From the NCBI GenBank assembly GCA_023260735.1, contig JALQUL010000252.1, positions 1-19,768 on the forward strand: 19,768 bases of DNA, given 5' to 3'. Of this stretch, positions 1-8,314 are shown piece by piece. Positions within the stretch are counted from its first letter, which is position 1; every line of letters begins with the position of its first letter. The position numbers and the translations under genes are program-made. The notes under the pieces are model-generated. The model was not told where the DNA came from and did not search any database. It was given only the letters and a program-made list of their open reading frames with translations. Source of the DNA: Limnohabitans sp. (GTDB lineage Bacteria; Pseudomonadota; Gammaproteobacteria; Burkholderiales; Burkholderiaceae_C).

Positions 1-197
1 AGGCTACCGCAAGGATCTTGAAGCCAATGACTGACTGTGGCTGTCAATGATGTTGTCCGAAACGCCGTGCAGTCCCTTGCGTAAAAGTGCTAGATCACCA
101 GACCGTGCTTTAAAGGTTTTGGTGGGAGTTGAAGTTGGCAATAAAACCATTTCATTTTGAATGGCTGCTGCATGACTGTTAGCGAAGAGTGTTCTTT
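1..197. other. Left-edge stretch without a supported gene
   Basis: This stretch lies downstream of hipB and runs to the window edge. The minus strand has a 48-codon open frame from an ATG at 150-148 to a stop at 6-4. It lacks a ribosome binding site and resembles nothing I recognise. A plus-strand frame is open from the edge to a stop at 31-33 and could be the tail of a gene outside the window. No terminator-like hairpin was found after hipB. Confidence 0.3.
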
Positions 198-518
198 TTA
201 TTTATTATTTATTTTTTTATCTTCGCCACCCAACGCTCTGTTCTTAATCGGCACAAAGCCCATCTCTAACCCATAAATACTGGCAATTTTATTCAACGTT
301 TCAAGCGTAGGGTTACCCTTGCCTGCAATAATTTGTTTAAAGGATTGCAAACTAATTTGCCTATGCTGGGCAAATTCTGGCTGAGTTAATGGGCTAATTT
401 GTTGCATTAGCTTAACTGCTTCTGCAATAGTTAATTGGTTGCGAAAAACACCCTGAAACAATTGGTCTCTGAGGGCTTTTTCTTTATCGCGGCTTCTATG
501 TTTAACTCGTTTGTCCAT
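198..518 (-). CDS. hipB: HipB-like antitoxin, XRE-family DNA-binding repressor
   Basis: This is a small (106 aa) helix-turn-helix protein, expected to bind and neutralise the HipA kinase encoded just upstream and to repress their shared promoter. The Cro/C1-type HTH covers about residues 44-85, with the pattern LTQPEFAQ, then SLQSFKQIIAG, then PTLETLNKIA, followed by the short IYGLEMGFVP strand typical of HipB/XRE antitoxins. The basic N-terminal extension of about 40 residues (MDKRVKHRSRDKEKALRDQL) is longer than in E. coli HipB (88 aa). The tail after residue 94 is Lys/Asn-rich and may be flexible. The start lies 15 nt after the hipA stop, with no good Shine-Dalgarno sequence, so translation may be coupled to hipA. 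The family call is firm from the HTH and the partner. The specific antitoxin role is inferred. Confidence 0.85.
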   Translation of the reverse strand: MDKRVKHRSRDKEKALRDQLFQGVFRNQLTIAEAVKLMQQISPLTQPEFAQHRQISLQSFKQIIAGKGNPTLETLNKIASIYGLEMGFVPIKNRALGGEDKKINNK

Positions 519-533
519 GGTGGTAGGTTTTAA

Positions 534-1862
534 TTAAACACGATTAAAATCAGCCAAAGTATAGAGGCTATTGGCCACTTTATTGATGGATAAACTGCAC
601 TCATCAACTACACTTTTATCAACACCACAGTTCAAACATACTTCATGCAAATTAGAAATGACGTCTGCGAAAACTAGCATTTCTTTTGCACAATATTCAA
701 GTTCATATTGGGGTAGTTCAAGTGTGTTAAAAATATCAAGCCAATCAGTCTTCACATTGCCCTGTTGATCTTTCCAGTGAACAGCTCTAGGAATCATTTC
801 TGGATCTTTATACATGGGTGCAAAATCAAATAATGGCGTAAGGCTCACCGTACCATCTAAGTTCCTTTGAACGGCCGTGTTACGAGCATGATTATCAGTG
901 TTTCTTAGCGCTTGATTAAGTGCATCTCTTTTAAGATATTCAACTGTTTCTTGAAGTGGATGATTGACATATTGACGCATAGCCATTAACAATTCATTAT
1001 GGCTCGTTTTAATTCCAAAACCACGATGCCCTGCCAAACTTGCCAAGCTTTCTTGATGCAACCTATTCACGGCGTCATCAGTCACTACTCGATCAAAACG
1101 CCGTACAAAAAGCATATCATTCACAAAAATTGGCTCGGCATAAACTCTTATGCCACATACTTTTGCAACCCTTAAATAGGCGGCTTCGTTACGTAAGACT
1201 AACAGGTCATCGTGACTGCGACCTCTAGGCAATTTGAGCAACCAATGCTCTAAGACTTCTTCGTCTGGCAATCCCATGTCGGGATGCCACAAACCTTTTT
1301 TATCTTTACTTAATAAGTATTTGGGTGCAGCACCTTGCACGCCTGTAGTGCCACTTGCAAGCATTCCATGCACACTTAATTCATATAAAAATTTTTCGGA
1401 TTTGAGTTGAATTTCTTGGAGTTCAACACCCCGAGAAAAATCGTATTGACCACCCGAAACTTGACTGCTTAATTGGGTATAAAACTCAACCGCCGTGTTA
1501 ATTCTTAAAGCACCTATGGGATTAAAAGCGCCAGCTTTTAAAAGCGTCAGTTCAACTCCGTCGCTATCAGCCAGATGAAGTAGATTGCTTAAAAACTTTC
1601 TGCCAGCCCCCTGGGGAACCAAGTCATACAGAAATGGGGGAATTCGATGATCTAAGGTCTCTGGTGCTCCGCCCTCTGTTGGCAGATATTGAACGTCATA
1701 AAAGCCAACTGGCATGGCCAGAGAAACAGGCAATAAGTGATTGCCATAGATGTAATCCGAACAATAATCAAAACGACATTTACCATTACCAAGATCAATT
1801 ATCTCGGCGGCATTCACCCAAGTATTTTGGATGAAAATTTGAATAATGGAAGTGGACTTCAT
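534..1862 (-). CDS. hipA: HipA-family toxin, Ser/Thr protein kinase
   Basis: This is a full-length (442 aa; E. coli HipA is 440 aa) HipA-type kinase. E. coli HipA phosphorylates glutamyl-tRNA synthetase and causes dormancy; the target here is unknown. The N-terminal subdomain (about 1-120) contains the family-like PPFLYDLVPQGAGR stretch. The kinase core follows: a P-loop-like segment GTTGVQGAAPKYLL (171-184), LLKLP with the presumed ATP-binding Lys210, NEAAYL (225-230), RRFDR (254-258), the catalytic loop NTDNHARN (321-328) with Asp323 and Asn328, and the metal-binding LFDF with Asp346. Aligned by eye to E. coli HipA, the position of the autophosphorylated Ser150 appears to be Gly174. All core catalytic residues are present, so an active kinase is likely. 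It precedes hipB, the reverse of E. coli hipBA order. A perfect 20-bp palindrome lies 52-71 bp upstream of the start. A related single-protein HipA-like family (YjjJ) is an alternative assignment. Confidence 0.88.
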   Translation of the reverse strand: MKSTSIIQIFIQNTWVNAAEIIDLGNGKCRFDYCSDYIYGNHLLPVSLAMPVGFYDVQYLPTEGGAPETLDHRIPPFLYDLVPQGAGRKFLSNLLHLADSDGVELTLLKAGAFNPIGALRINTAVEFYTQLSSQVSGGQYDFSRGVELQEIQLKSEKFLYELSVHGMLASGTTGVQGAAPKYLLSKDKKGLWHPDMGLPDEEVLEHWLLKLPRGRSHDDLLVLRNEAAYLRVAKVCGIRVYAEPIFVNDMLFVRRFDRVVTDDAVNRLHQESLASLAGHRGFGIKTSHNELLMAMRQYVNHPLQETVEYLKRDALNQALRNTDNHARNTAVQRNLDGTVSLTPLFDFAPMYKDPEMIPRAVHWKDQQGNVKTDWLDIFNTLELPQYELEYCAKEMLVFADVISNLHEVCLNCGVDKSVVDECSLSINKVANSLYTLADFNRV

Positions 1863-1913
1863 TTGGTAATTAGAGCATTTTATTAGTCTAAATACAAGTT
1901 TTTTTTAGCTATT

Positions 1914-1933
1914 TAGATTATTTTAATAATCTA
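1914..1933. promoter_or_regulatory. Perfect 20-bp palindrome upstream of hipA
   Basis: The sequence TAGATTATTTTAATAATCTA reads identically on both strands. It lies 52-71 bp before the hipA start, in the divergent gap with sbp. E. coli HipB binds palindromes of the form TATCC-N8-GGATA, so a HipB operator at this place and of this size is a reasonable inference. The site is AT-rich, and chance palindromes are more likely in such DNA. Confidence 0.5.
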
Positions 1934-2018
1934 TTTACTCAAAAATAAAAAATCTTAATCTTCATTTTTATTGCTTCTTGAACGGGCCAAATCAATTGCA
2001 TAGACGTTTTTGTAATAA

Positions 2019-2041
2019 AGAACTAAGAAATTATTAGTTCT
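2019..2041. promoter_or_regulatory. Inverted repeat upstream of sbp
   Basis: Perfect 8-bp arms, AGAACTAA and TTAGTTCT, flank a 7-nt centre. The repeat ends 62 bp before the sbp start. Because cysB follows sbp, this is a candidate CysB site, or a hairpin in the sbp leader. CysB sites are poorly conserved, so the assignment cannot be made from sequence alone. No convincing -35/-10 pair was found for sbp; the best is TTGAAC at 1978-1983 with a weak TAGACG 17 bp later. Confidence 0.35.
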
Positions 2042-2103
2042 AGTTTTAAAGGCTTCAGCTCAAAATTCAACCATCTGATTGATTTTTTGAATTGAGGTAC
2101 TTT

Positions 2104-3111
2104 ATGAACTCCTTACGCCGTCTCGTCTCTATTGCTATTCCCAGCCTGTTATTGGGTTTAACCGTGCAAGCACAAGCTCAAACTGTTAACTTATTAAATG
2201 TGTCCTACGATCCCACTCGTGAGCTTTACAGCGAGTTCAACACGGCGTTTGCCAAATACTGGAAAGCCAAATCGGGTCAAGATGTGTTGATTAAACAATC
2301 CCATGGTGGTTCTGGCAAACAAGCACGCTCGATTATTGATGGTTTAGATGCCGATGTCGCTACCTTGGCTTTGGCGGGTGATACCGATGCTTTAAGTAAA
2401 TTTGGTGGCCTTATTCCTGCTGACTGGCAAAAGCGCCTGCCCCATAACTCTTCGCCTTATACCTCCACGATTGTTTTAGTGGTGCGTCAAGGTAACCCTA
2501 AAAACATTAAAGACTGGGACGATTTAGTAAAACCAGGCATTAGTGTGATTACCCCTAATCCTAAAACTTCTGGTGGAGCACGCTGGAATTATTTAGCCGC
2601 TTGGGAATTTGCCAAACGTAAATATGGCACCGAGGCCAAAGCCAAAGAGTTTGTAGCCCAACTTTATAAAAATGTCGCAGTTTTAGATACGGGCGCTAGA
2701 GGCTCATCGGTTACTTTTGCCCAGCGCAATCAAGGCGATGTGTTTATCTCTTGGGAAAATGAGGCCAACTTATTAGAAAAAGAATTTGGTAGTAAAGTAG
2801 ATGTGGTTTACCCTTCCATTAGTATTTTGGCTGAACCTGCTGTTGCTATTGTGGATAAAAATGTCGATAAAAAAGGCACTCGTGCTGTGGCTCAAGCCTA
2901 TTTGCAATACCTTTATTCTGATGAGGGGCAAGACATTGCTGGTAAAAACTTCTATCGTCCTATAAACGAAAAATATTTAACCAAATACGCCAAACAATTT
3001 CCAAAATTGCCTTTATTTACCATTGAACAAGCCTTTGGTGGCTGGGCTAAAGCCGATAAAGATCATTTTGCAGATGGTGCAAGTTTTGATCAAATTTACT
3101 CCAAAAAATAA
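2104..3111 (+). CDS. sbp: Periplasmic sulfate-binding protein
   Basis: This is the substrate-binding protein of a sulfate/thiosulfate ABC importer (335 aa from the chosen start). A Sec signal peptide covers about residues 1-25: basic N-terminus MNSLRR, a hydrophobic core, and a likely cleavage at AQA|QT. Both signatures of the family are clear: [17 protein letters not shown] continuing to DADVATLA (64-89), and [16 protein letters not shown] in the middle of the protein. These loops carry backbone and side-chain contacts to the sulfate oxyanion. I chose the ATG at 2104 because GAGG at 2095-2098 lies 5 nt upstream; a TTG at 2092 would put four extra residues before the signal peptide and would overlap that site. 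The gene ends 2 nt before cysB. No cysT, cysW or cysA (permease and ATPase) lies in the window, so the transporter must be completed from elsewhere. Confidence 0.95.
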   Translation: MNSLRRLVSIAIPSLLLGLTVQAQAQTVNLLNVSYDPTRELYSEFNTAFAKYWKAKSGQDVLIKQSHGGSGKQARSIIDGLDADVATLALAGDTDALSKFGGLIPADWQKRLPHNSSPYTSTIVLVVRQGNPKNIKDWDDLVKPGISVITPNPKTSGGARWNYLAAWEFAKRKYGTEAKAKEFVAQLYKNVAVLDTGARGSSVTFAQRNQGDVFISWENEANLLEKEFGSKVDVVYPSISILAEPAVAIVDKNVDKKGTRAVAQAYLQYLYSDEGQDIAGKNFYRPINEKYLTKYAKQFPKLPLFTIEQAFGGWAKADKDHFADGASFDQIYSKK

Positions 3112-3113
3112 AC

Positions 3114-4055
3114 ATGAATTTCCAACAATTAAGATCAGTACGTGAAGCGGTTAAATGTGGCTTTAATCTAACCGAAGTGGCTCATCTTTTATTTACTTCA
3201 CAACCTGGTGTCAGTCGTCAAATTCGTGAGCTGGAAGAAGAGTTGGGAATTGATATTTTTGTACGCAGTGGCAAACGTCTGACTGGGCTTACACCACCAG
3301 GCAAAATACTATTACCGATTGTAGAGCGCCTATTATTAGATTGTGAAAATTTAAAGCGTGTGGGGGCCGATTTTAGTGCCAAATTAGAGGGCAAACTCTC
3401 GGTTGCGGCTACCCACTCACAAGCCAGATATGCCCTGCCGCATGCGGTTCGTGATTTTCGTTTATTGTTTCCTCAAGTGACCTTTCATTTGCACCAAGGC
3501 TCACCTAAACAAGTGGCAGAAATGTTGTTGTCGGGTGAAGCCGATATTGGAGTGGCAACCGAGGCTTTGAATCAATATTCACAATTGGTGACTATTCCTT
3601 GTTATCGCTGGACTCATAGCATTATCGTGCCACCCCACCATCCCTTATTAGAAGTGGAAGGGCAGGTCACTTTAGAACAATTAGTGAATTACCCCATCAT
3701 TACTTATGAGTTAGGCTACACCGGTCGATCGCATATTGATGATGCGTTTGCCAAAGTAGGATTGCAACCCAATGTAGTGTTAACCGCCATGGATGCGGAC
3801 GTGATTAAAACCTATGTGGAGCTGGGCATGGGCGTTGGCATTGTGGCCTCTATTGCGCTTGACCCCGATAGAGATCACCATTTTTATGCGATTGATGCGG
3901 GTCATTTATTTGAAATCAACCAAACCCTTTTAGCTATTCGAAAAGGTACTTGGTTAAGAGCTTATTCGTTTAGTTTTATTGAAACTTTTGTACCGACCTT
4001 AACCCAAGAGGTAGTAGAAGCGGCTCTGGCTCAACACTTTAATAAAGAAGAGTAA
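3114..4055 (+). CDS. cysB: CysB-type LysR-family regulator of sulfur assimilation
   Basis: This is a LysR-type transcription factor of 313 aa (E. coli CysB is 324 aa). CysB activates sulfate uptake and reduction genes when N-acetylserine is bound and sulfur is limiting. The N-terminal winged HTH (about 1-60) has the CysB-like opening MNFQQLRSVREAV and the recognition region TSQPGVSRQIRELEEELG. The effector pocket includes ATHSQARYALP (99-109), matching the E. coli Thr100/Thr102/Gln103 site except for Ser at 102, and ITYELGYTGRSHIDDAF, matching the second contact loop. The start is only 2 nt after the sbp stop, so the two genes are almost certainly one transcript and CysB may control its own expression through the sbp promoter. 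A Cbl-like paralogue is possible but less likely given the strong CysB match. Confidence 0.92.
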   Translation: MNFQQLRSVREAVKCGFNLTEVAHLLFTSQPGVSRQIRELEEELGIDIFVRSGKRLTGLTPPGKILLPIVERLLLDCENLKRVGADFSAKLEGKLSVAATHSQARYALPHAVRDFRLLFPQVTFHLHQGSPKQVAEMLLSGEADIGVATEALNQYSQLVTIPCYRWTHSIIVPPHHPLLEVEGQVTLEQLVNYPIITYELGYTGRSHIDDAFAKVGLQPNVVLTAMDADVIKTYVELGMGVGIVASIALDPDRDHHFYAIDAGHLFEINQTLLAIRKGTWLRAYSFSFIETFVPTLTQEVVEAALAQHFNKEE

Positions 4056-4080
4056 GCCTTAGCTGTTAAATGGTGCGACA

Positions 4081-5319
4081 TTAGTGGCTAGGATGAGCCA
4101 TTTTTTGCGCGGCAAACAAGGCAAGCACCGATACTCCCGCAAAAAAAGTCAACCCAATTAAGCCATATAAATAACCTACTTTTGGATTCCAACTCAGGCC
4201 TAGTAGTAAGGGCGCACTGGCTTTGGCAATGGCTTGTGGAAAACCTAAAGCACCCGTTAATACCGCTACGTCTTTTTGATTCACATACAAGGGAATCACA
4301 GTGCCTTTGACGATGGTCAGTAAGCCATTAGCAAAACCAAATAACACCACAAATAATGTCAAGATAAAAATATTGGTACTGGGCCAATCAAATAATAAAA
4401 AGCTAATGGGTAATAAAGCTGCAATCCATAAATTGCTTTTATTCACATTCCAATATCGCTCAGTAATAAACAGCACCAAGCGTCCCACTACCTGCATAAA
4501 ACCAATCGCAGCTGGTATAGCAATGACCCAATAGGGGCTTAATTTTCTTTCTTGCAAAATCGCAATTAAATGCGGTGGTAATGCAGAGGTGACTGCCATT
4601 GAACAAATAATAAAAAAGCCACAAAAATAATACGCTGGGTTTTTTATATATTTTTTTAGAATCACCCAATTGGCTCTTGTTTCTTTGGCTGCTGGTACAG
4701 GCATTTGCTGCTGATCCGCTAAGGGCTTTTCAAAGTTTTTTTCTTGCAAAATATAATAATGAATCGGTAAACAAATTAGCAATTGCAAACTAGCTAAAAA
4801 TAACAATGCATTGCGCCAGCCCCAAGCGTCAATACAAGCATTGGATAGTGGAATAAATACGGTACTGGCCAAGCCTGCTACCAAGGTGATGGTGATAATA
4901 CTTTGCCTAAAATGATGCGGAAATCTTTGCGTTAACACGGTAAACAAGGGGGTGTACAAACACATGGAACCCGCTAAACCTAAACCGGTCCACACCGCAT
5001 AAAACTGCCATTGTGTTTGAATTTTGCTGTGCAAGGCCAACAACACAGCCGTCAAAATTGTTCCCGCCGTCATAATCACTCGCTCATGACCGTTGCGTAA
5101 ATATTTGGCCAATGGCAATGCTAACAAACCATCGGCCAATAACATCAAACTAAAACCCAAAGAGGCCTGAGCACGACTCAATTGCAAGGCTTGTTCTATA
5201 GGACCCAGCAATAACGCAAAGGTGTAATACACACTGCCCCAGGTAATCAGTTGAGGCAAGGCCAGCCATAAAACCAATTGTCGATTGGGATGGGGCTTTA
5301 AATTATTTTCTTGGGGCAT
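4081..5319 (-). CDS. Major facilitator superfamily transporter
   Basis: This is a 412-aa integral membrane protein with about 12 hydrophobic segments, the usual size and layout of an MFS permease. The hydrophobic blocks include LVLWLALPQLITWGSVYYTF (about 15-34), VWTGLGLAGSMCLYTPLFTV and FGFANGLLTIVKGTVIPLY. A hydrophilic central loop (about residues 193-225) separates the two six-helix halves. The substrate cannot be told from sequence. The gene is convergent with cysB (25-bp gap) and lies 71 bp downstream of recQ on the same strand. I could not find a good Shine-Dalgarno sequence before the ATG. No functional link with sulfate or DNA repair is evident. Confidence 0.85.
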   Translation of the reverse strand: MPQENNLKPHPNRQLVLWLALPQLITWGSVYYTFALLLGPIEQALQLSRAQASLGFSLMLLADGLLALPLAKYLRNGHERVIMTAGTILTAVLLALHSKIQTQWQFYAVWTGLGLAGSMCLYTPLFTVLTQRFPHHFRQSIITITLVAGLASTVFIPLSNACIDAWGWRNALLFLASLQLLICLPIHYYILQEKNFEKPLADQQQMPVPAAKETRANWVILKKYIKNPAYYFCGFFIICSMAVTSALPPHLIAILQERKLSPYWVIAIPAAIGFMQVVGRLVLFITERYWNVNKSNLWIAALLPISFLLFDWPSTNIFILTLFVVLFGFANGLLTIVKGTVIPLYVNQKDVAVLTGALGFPQAIAKASAPLLLGLSWNPKVGYLYGLIGLTFFAGVSVLALFAAQKMAHPSH

Positions 5320-5390
5320 CTAAGATTTTTCCGAAAGCATTTAAATGTGGGTGCGCATTTTTTAAAAGGGTACTTAAGTAAGTGAGAAAT

Positions 5391-7244
5391 CTAAGCCCTT
5401 TGAATCACTCTCAACACCTCTTCACCATAGGCTTGTAGTTTTTTCTCGCCTATGCCGCTAATTCCTATTAAGTCATCTAAAGAGGTGGGGGCTGTGCTAG
5501 CGACTGCGCTTAAGGTGGCATCGTTAAAAATCACAAAGGCGGGCAGGTTGTGTTCTCTGGCAATTTCGGCACGCCAGGCTTTTAAGGCTACAAAACGTTT
5601 TTGTCCATCGGTATCTAAAAAATCGGGTACTTTGGTTTTGGCTTTTACTTTGCTAGCGGCCGATTTTTCTAGCTTGTTCACTGCACTAGCTACCGAAGCT
5701 CTTAAATGAATGGGTACTTCACCTTTTAATACGGCTCTAGAACCAGACGTGAGTTGTAGTGTGTTGTAGGCTTGGGCATTAATACTAACGGCATCTATGG
5801 CAATTAATTGCCGTAATACAGCTCTTAATTGGGCTTCACTATAGGCAACACCTAAACCAAAGGTGCTAATAATTTCATGATGATGTTGTTTGATTTTATC
5901 GGTGATTTTGCCACGCAAAATATCCATAATATGACCTGCACCAAAACCCATGCCACTTTGTTGTTGTATGCGATAAATGGTGCTAAGTAATTTTCTGGCG
6001 GCATCAGTGCCATCCCAAATAGCGGGCGGGTGCAAGCAGTTATCGCAGTTGCCACAGGGTTCTGATTTTTCGCCAAAATATTGCAATAAGCGAACGCGCC
6101 TGCAGTCGTTGGCTTCTGCCAAACCTAACAAGGCATCTAATTTCCCTCGCAGTCCCTGTTTAAAATCTTCGTTAGCTGGGCTTTCGTCAATCATACGGCG
6201 TTGATTCACAACGTCTTGTAAGCCATAACACATCCATGCGTTAGCCGCTTCACCGTCTCGACCTGCACGGCCGGTTTCTTGATAATAGCCTTCTATGTTT
6301 TTAGGCATATCAATATGAGCCACAAACCGAACATCGGGTTTATCAATGCCCATACCAAACGCAATAGTGGCCACCATAATCACGCCTTCACTGCGCAAGA
6401 ACCGATCTTGATGCGCTTGCCTGACGCTGGCATCTAGGCCTGCATGATAAGGCAGTGCATCTAGTCCCGACTCGCATAGTTTTTGAGCAATTTCTTCCAC
6501 CCGTTTGCGGGATTGGCAATACACTACTCCGGCATCGCCCTCATGCTCTCTTTCAATAAAGCGCAATAATTGCTGGGTAGGATCTTTTTTCTCGACAATG
6601 GTGTAGCGAATATTGGGCCGATCAAAACTACTGACAAACTGCTTGGCTTGCTCTAATTGCAAACGCTCGACAATATCACTTTGAGTGAGGGCATCGGCTG
6701 TGGCGGTTAAGGCAATTCTTGGCACCTCTCCGTAACGCTCATGTAGCAGGGTTAAGGATCGGTACTCGGGCCTAAAATCATGACCCCACTGGCTGACACA
6801 ATGGGCCTCATCAATCGCAAACAAGGCAATTTTTCTTTGTTCGTATAAGGCATCTAATAAGGCTAGAAACCGTGGGTTAGTGACTCTTTCGGGGGCGGCA
6901 TAAAGTAAAGTAATTTCACCGCGCATTAGTTTTTGCTCAGTTTGATTGGCCTGTGCAAAAGTCAGCGTAGAGTTTAAAAAGGCAGCATTCACACCAGCCT
7001 CATCTAATGCCCCTACTTGATCGTGCATGAGAGCAATTAAAGGCGATATCACAATACTAATACCAAGGCCATTTTGTTGCCTAGCAATGGCAGGAATTTG
7101 GTAACACAATGACTTTCCGCCGCCTGTTGGCATTAAGACCAAGGCATCACCGCCTCCCACCACATGCTCAATAATGGCTTGTTGTGGGCCGCGAAAATTC
7201 TCATAACCAAAATATTGGCGCAAAATAGTGTGTAGTTGTGACAT
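5391..7244 (-). CDS. recQ: ATP-dependent DNA helicase RecQ
   Basis: This is a 3'-5' superfamily 2 DNA helicase (617 aa; E. coli RecQ is 609 aa) that acts in RecF-pathway recombination and in suppressing illegitimate recombination. Domains in order: the helicase core with Walker A MPTGGGKS (38-45), DEAH box (145-148) and the aromatic-rich loop [15 protein letters not shown] (148-162); the second RecA-like half with [16 protein letters not shown] and the arginine-finger motif [10 protein letters not shown] (322-331); the zinc-binding domain with Cys381, Cys397, Cys400 and Cys403; a winged-helix domain; and a C-terminal HRDC domain (about 540-617) ending in the helix-hairpin-like [17 protein letters not shown]. 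All motifs are intact. An AGG triplet lies a few bases before the ATG. It lies 74 bp downstream of the IclR gene on the same strand. Confidence 0.97.
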   Translation of the reverse strand: MSQLHTILRQYFGYENFRGPQQAIIEHVVGGGDALVLMPTGGGKSLCYQIPAIARQQNGLGISIVISPLIALMHDQVGALDEAGVNAAFLNSTLTFAQANQTEQKLMRGEITLLYAAPERVTNPRFLALLDALYEQRKIALFAIDEAHCVSQWGHDFRPEYRSLTLLHERYGEVPRIALTATADALTQSDIVERLQLEQAKQFVSSFDRPNIRYTIVEKKDPTQQLLRFIEREHEGDAGVVYCQSRKRVEEIAQKLCESGLDALPYHAGLDASVRQAHQDRFLRSEGVIMVATIAFGMGIDKPDVRFVAHIDMPKNIEGYYQETGRAGRDGEAANAWMCYGLQDVVNQRRMIDESPANEDFKQGLRGKLDALLGLAEANDCRRVRLLQYFGEKSEPCGNCDNCLHPPAIWDGTDAARKLLSTIYRIQQQSGMGFGAGHIMDILRGKITDKIKQHHHEIISTFGLGVAYSEAQLRAVLRQLIAIDAVSINAQAYNTLQLTSGSRAVLKGEVPIHLRASVASAVNKLEKSAASKVKAKTKVPDFLDTDGQKRFVALKAWRAEIAREHNLPAFVIFNDATLSAVASTAPTSLDDLIGISGIGEKKLQAYGEEVLRVIQRA

Positions 7245-7318
7245 CTACCTATTGTCTGTGCTTTAGGCCTTGTTTTTACTAAGGACTCATTGTTTTTATC
7301 AATGTTATTAGCTCAGTC

Positions 7319-8149
7319 TCATGACTGGTGGCTCAAAACAGCTGAAACAACAGGGTTGATAGGCCTAGAAAATCCTAATTGAGCAGAGATATTATTGGCC
7401 GCTTCTTTTAAAGCGACTGCATTGCTACCCATCCAATCGGGGTCAAACCCACCAGTAGGACCTAATATGGTCATCACTAAGGCCAAATTCCCATGATGGT
7501 CAAATACAGGTGCAGAAAACGCACTCACACCAGGAATGGGTTTACCAATCACTCTGGCCATACCTCTGTCTCTGACTTCTTGAAACAAGGCTTGTAACTC
7601 TTTCCAATTACTTAAATCGCCCACAATATGCGGAAAGGCTTTTGGATGAGCCGAATCTTCAATAAATAACTCGACTTTTTTGGCTGGTAAATAGGCGCCA
7701 AACACTTGGCCAGTGGCGGTGGTTAAGGACATTACCGTGCCAGGTCTTAAATTCATGTGAATGGGGTAACTCGATTCTTCAAGATGAATCACGGTGGGCC
7801 CACCATTACCCCATACCGCTAAAGCAACAGTTAAATTGATTTTTTGTACCAACTCAAGCGCCACCCCCATAGCTAAGCGAACTGGATTTAATTGCCTTAA
7901 ACCAGCTAAACCCATACGCAAAGCTAATGACCCTAGGCCGTATCGGCCCGAAACAGGATCTTGTGCTACCAAACCAATTTTACCAAAACTCACTAAATAA
8001 GGATGGGCTTTAGCTGGAGTCATATCGGCTGCTTCCGCTAATTGCTTTAAGGTCATGGGGTTACCAGTATTTGACAAGGCGACTAATAGTTGCCCACCCA
8101 CCTCAATGGATTGAATCCCTCTTCTTTCTTTTTCGTCTTCGTTTTGCAT
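7319..8149 (-). CDS. IclR-family transcriptional regulator of the adjacent catabolic genes
   Basis: This is a 276-aa regulator with the standard IclR layout. A winged HTH lies at about residues 12-75 (IQSIEVGGQLLVALSN, MTLKQLAEAADMTPAKAHPYL, and the wing SGRYGLG). The C-terminal effector domain covers about 90-260 (LRPGTVMSLTTATGQVFGAYL; the later PGVSAFSAPVFDHHGNLALVMTI region). IclR proteins usually sense an aromatic or small organic acid and repress or activate a divergent catabolic operon. Here the gene diverges from the metallo-beta-lactamase-fold gene across a 165-bp gap with a predicted promoter and operator-like repeats. Control of the catabolic cluster is therefore a strong inference. 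The effector is unknown; an aromatic acid such as a hydroxyphenylacetate is the natural guess. Confidence 0.9.
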   Translation of the reverse strand: MQNEDEKERRGIQSIEVGGQLLVALSNTGNPMTLKQLAEAADMTPAKAHPYLVSFGKIGLVAQDPVSGRYGLGSLALRMGLAGLRQLNPVRLAMGVALELVQKINLTVALAVWGNGGPTVIHLEESSYPIHMNLRPGTVMSLTTATGQVFGAYLPAKKVELFIEDSAHPKAFPHIVGDLSNWKELQALFQEVRDRGMARVIGKPIPGVSAFSAPVFDHHGNLALVMTILGPTGGFDPDWMGSNAVALKEAANNISAQLGFSRPINPVVSAVLSHQS

Positions 8150-8201
8150 TCTTTGATTCGTAGTTGTTCTAGTCGCTTATATTAAACATTGTCATTAGAT
8201 G

Positions 8202-8234
8202 AGTCAATTTCAAATTACTTATAAACTAGTCAAT
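8202..8234. repeat. Direct repeat AGTCAAT in the divergent control region
   Basis: Two perfect 7-bp copies (8202-8208 and 8228-8234) lie 26 bp apart in the iclR/metallo-hydrolase gap. On the minus strand each contains TTGACT, which resembles a -35 hexamer for iclR, though no good -10 follows at 17 bp. They could be regulator half-sites or chance repeats in AT-rich DNA. Confidence 0.3.
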
Positions 8235-8256
8235 ATTTAGATATAGACAAATTCAT

Positions 8257-8285
8257 TTTACATTAGCAAATTTTAATGATAAGAT
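8257..8285 (+). promoter_or_regulatory. Predicted sigma-70 promoter of the catabolic operon
   Basis: A -35 box TTTACA (8257-8262, five of six consensus bases) is followed after exactly 17 bp by a -10 box TAAGAT (8280-8285, four of six). Transcription would begin near 8291-8293, about 23 bp before the ATG at 8315. The -10 box overlaps a perfect inverted repeat that begins at 8281, an arrangement suited to repression. Confidence 0.5.
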
Positions 8286-8296
8286 GATGGCATCTT
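8281..8296. promoter_or_regulatory. Operator-like inverted repeat overlapping the -10 box
   Basis: Perfect 6-bp arms AAGATG and CATCTT surround a 4-nt centre (ATGG). The repeat covers the predicted -10 box and start point of the catabolic operon and lies between the divergent IclR gene and its presumed target. A regulator bound here would block RNA polymerase. Alternatively, it could form a small hairpin at the very 5' end of the mRNA. Confidence 0.4.
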
Positions 8297-8314
8297 CTAA
8301 CTTAAAGCTTTTTT

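Noticed and set aside
4..150. 48-codon minus-strand open frame at the left edge
   Set aside because: It has no ribosome binding site, no recognisable domain, and short length; such frames arise often by chance. It may be a remnant of a larger gene, but nothing supports this.
1978..2006. sbp promoter TTGAAC-17-TAGACG
   Set aside because: The -10 hexamer matches only three of six consensus bases, so it is mentioned as a possibility but not listed as a promoter.
2092..2103. TTG start for sbp, four residues upstream
   Set aside because: GAGG at 2095-2098 lies inside this stretch and is correctly spaced for the ATG at 2104, which also begins a standard signal peptide.
5320..5390. Small palindrome ACTTAAGT between recQ and the MFS gene
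   Set aside because: An 8-bp AT-rich palindrome is expected by chance and has no matching promoter or terminator features.
7245..7318. Possible terminator between the IclR gene and recQ
   Set aside because: Only 4-5 bp stems (CATTG/CAATG, CCTT/AAGG) were found, too weak for a confident call.
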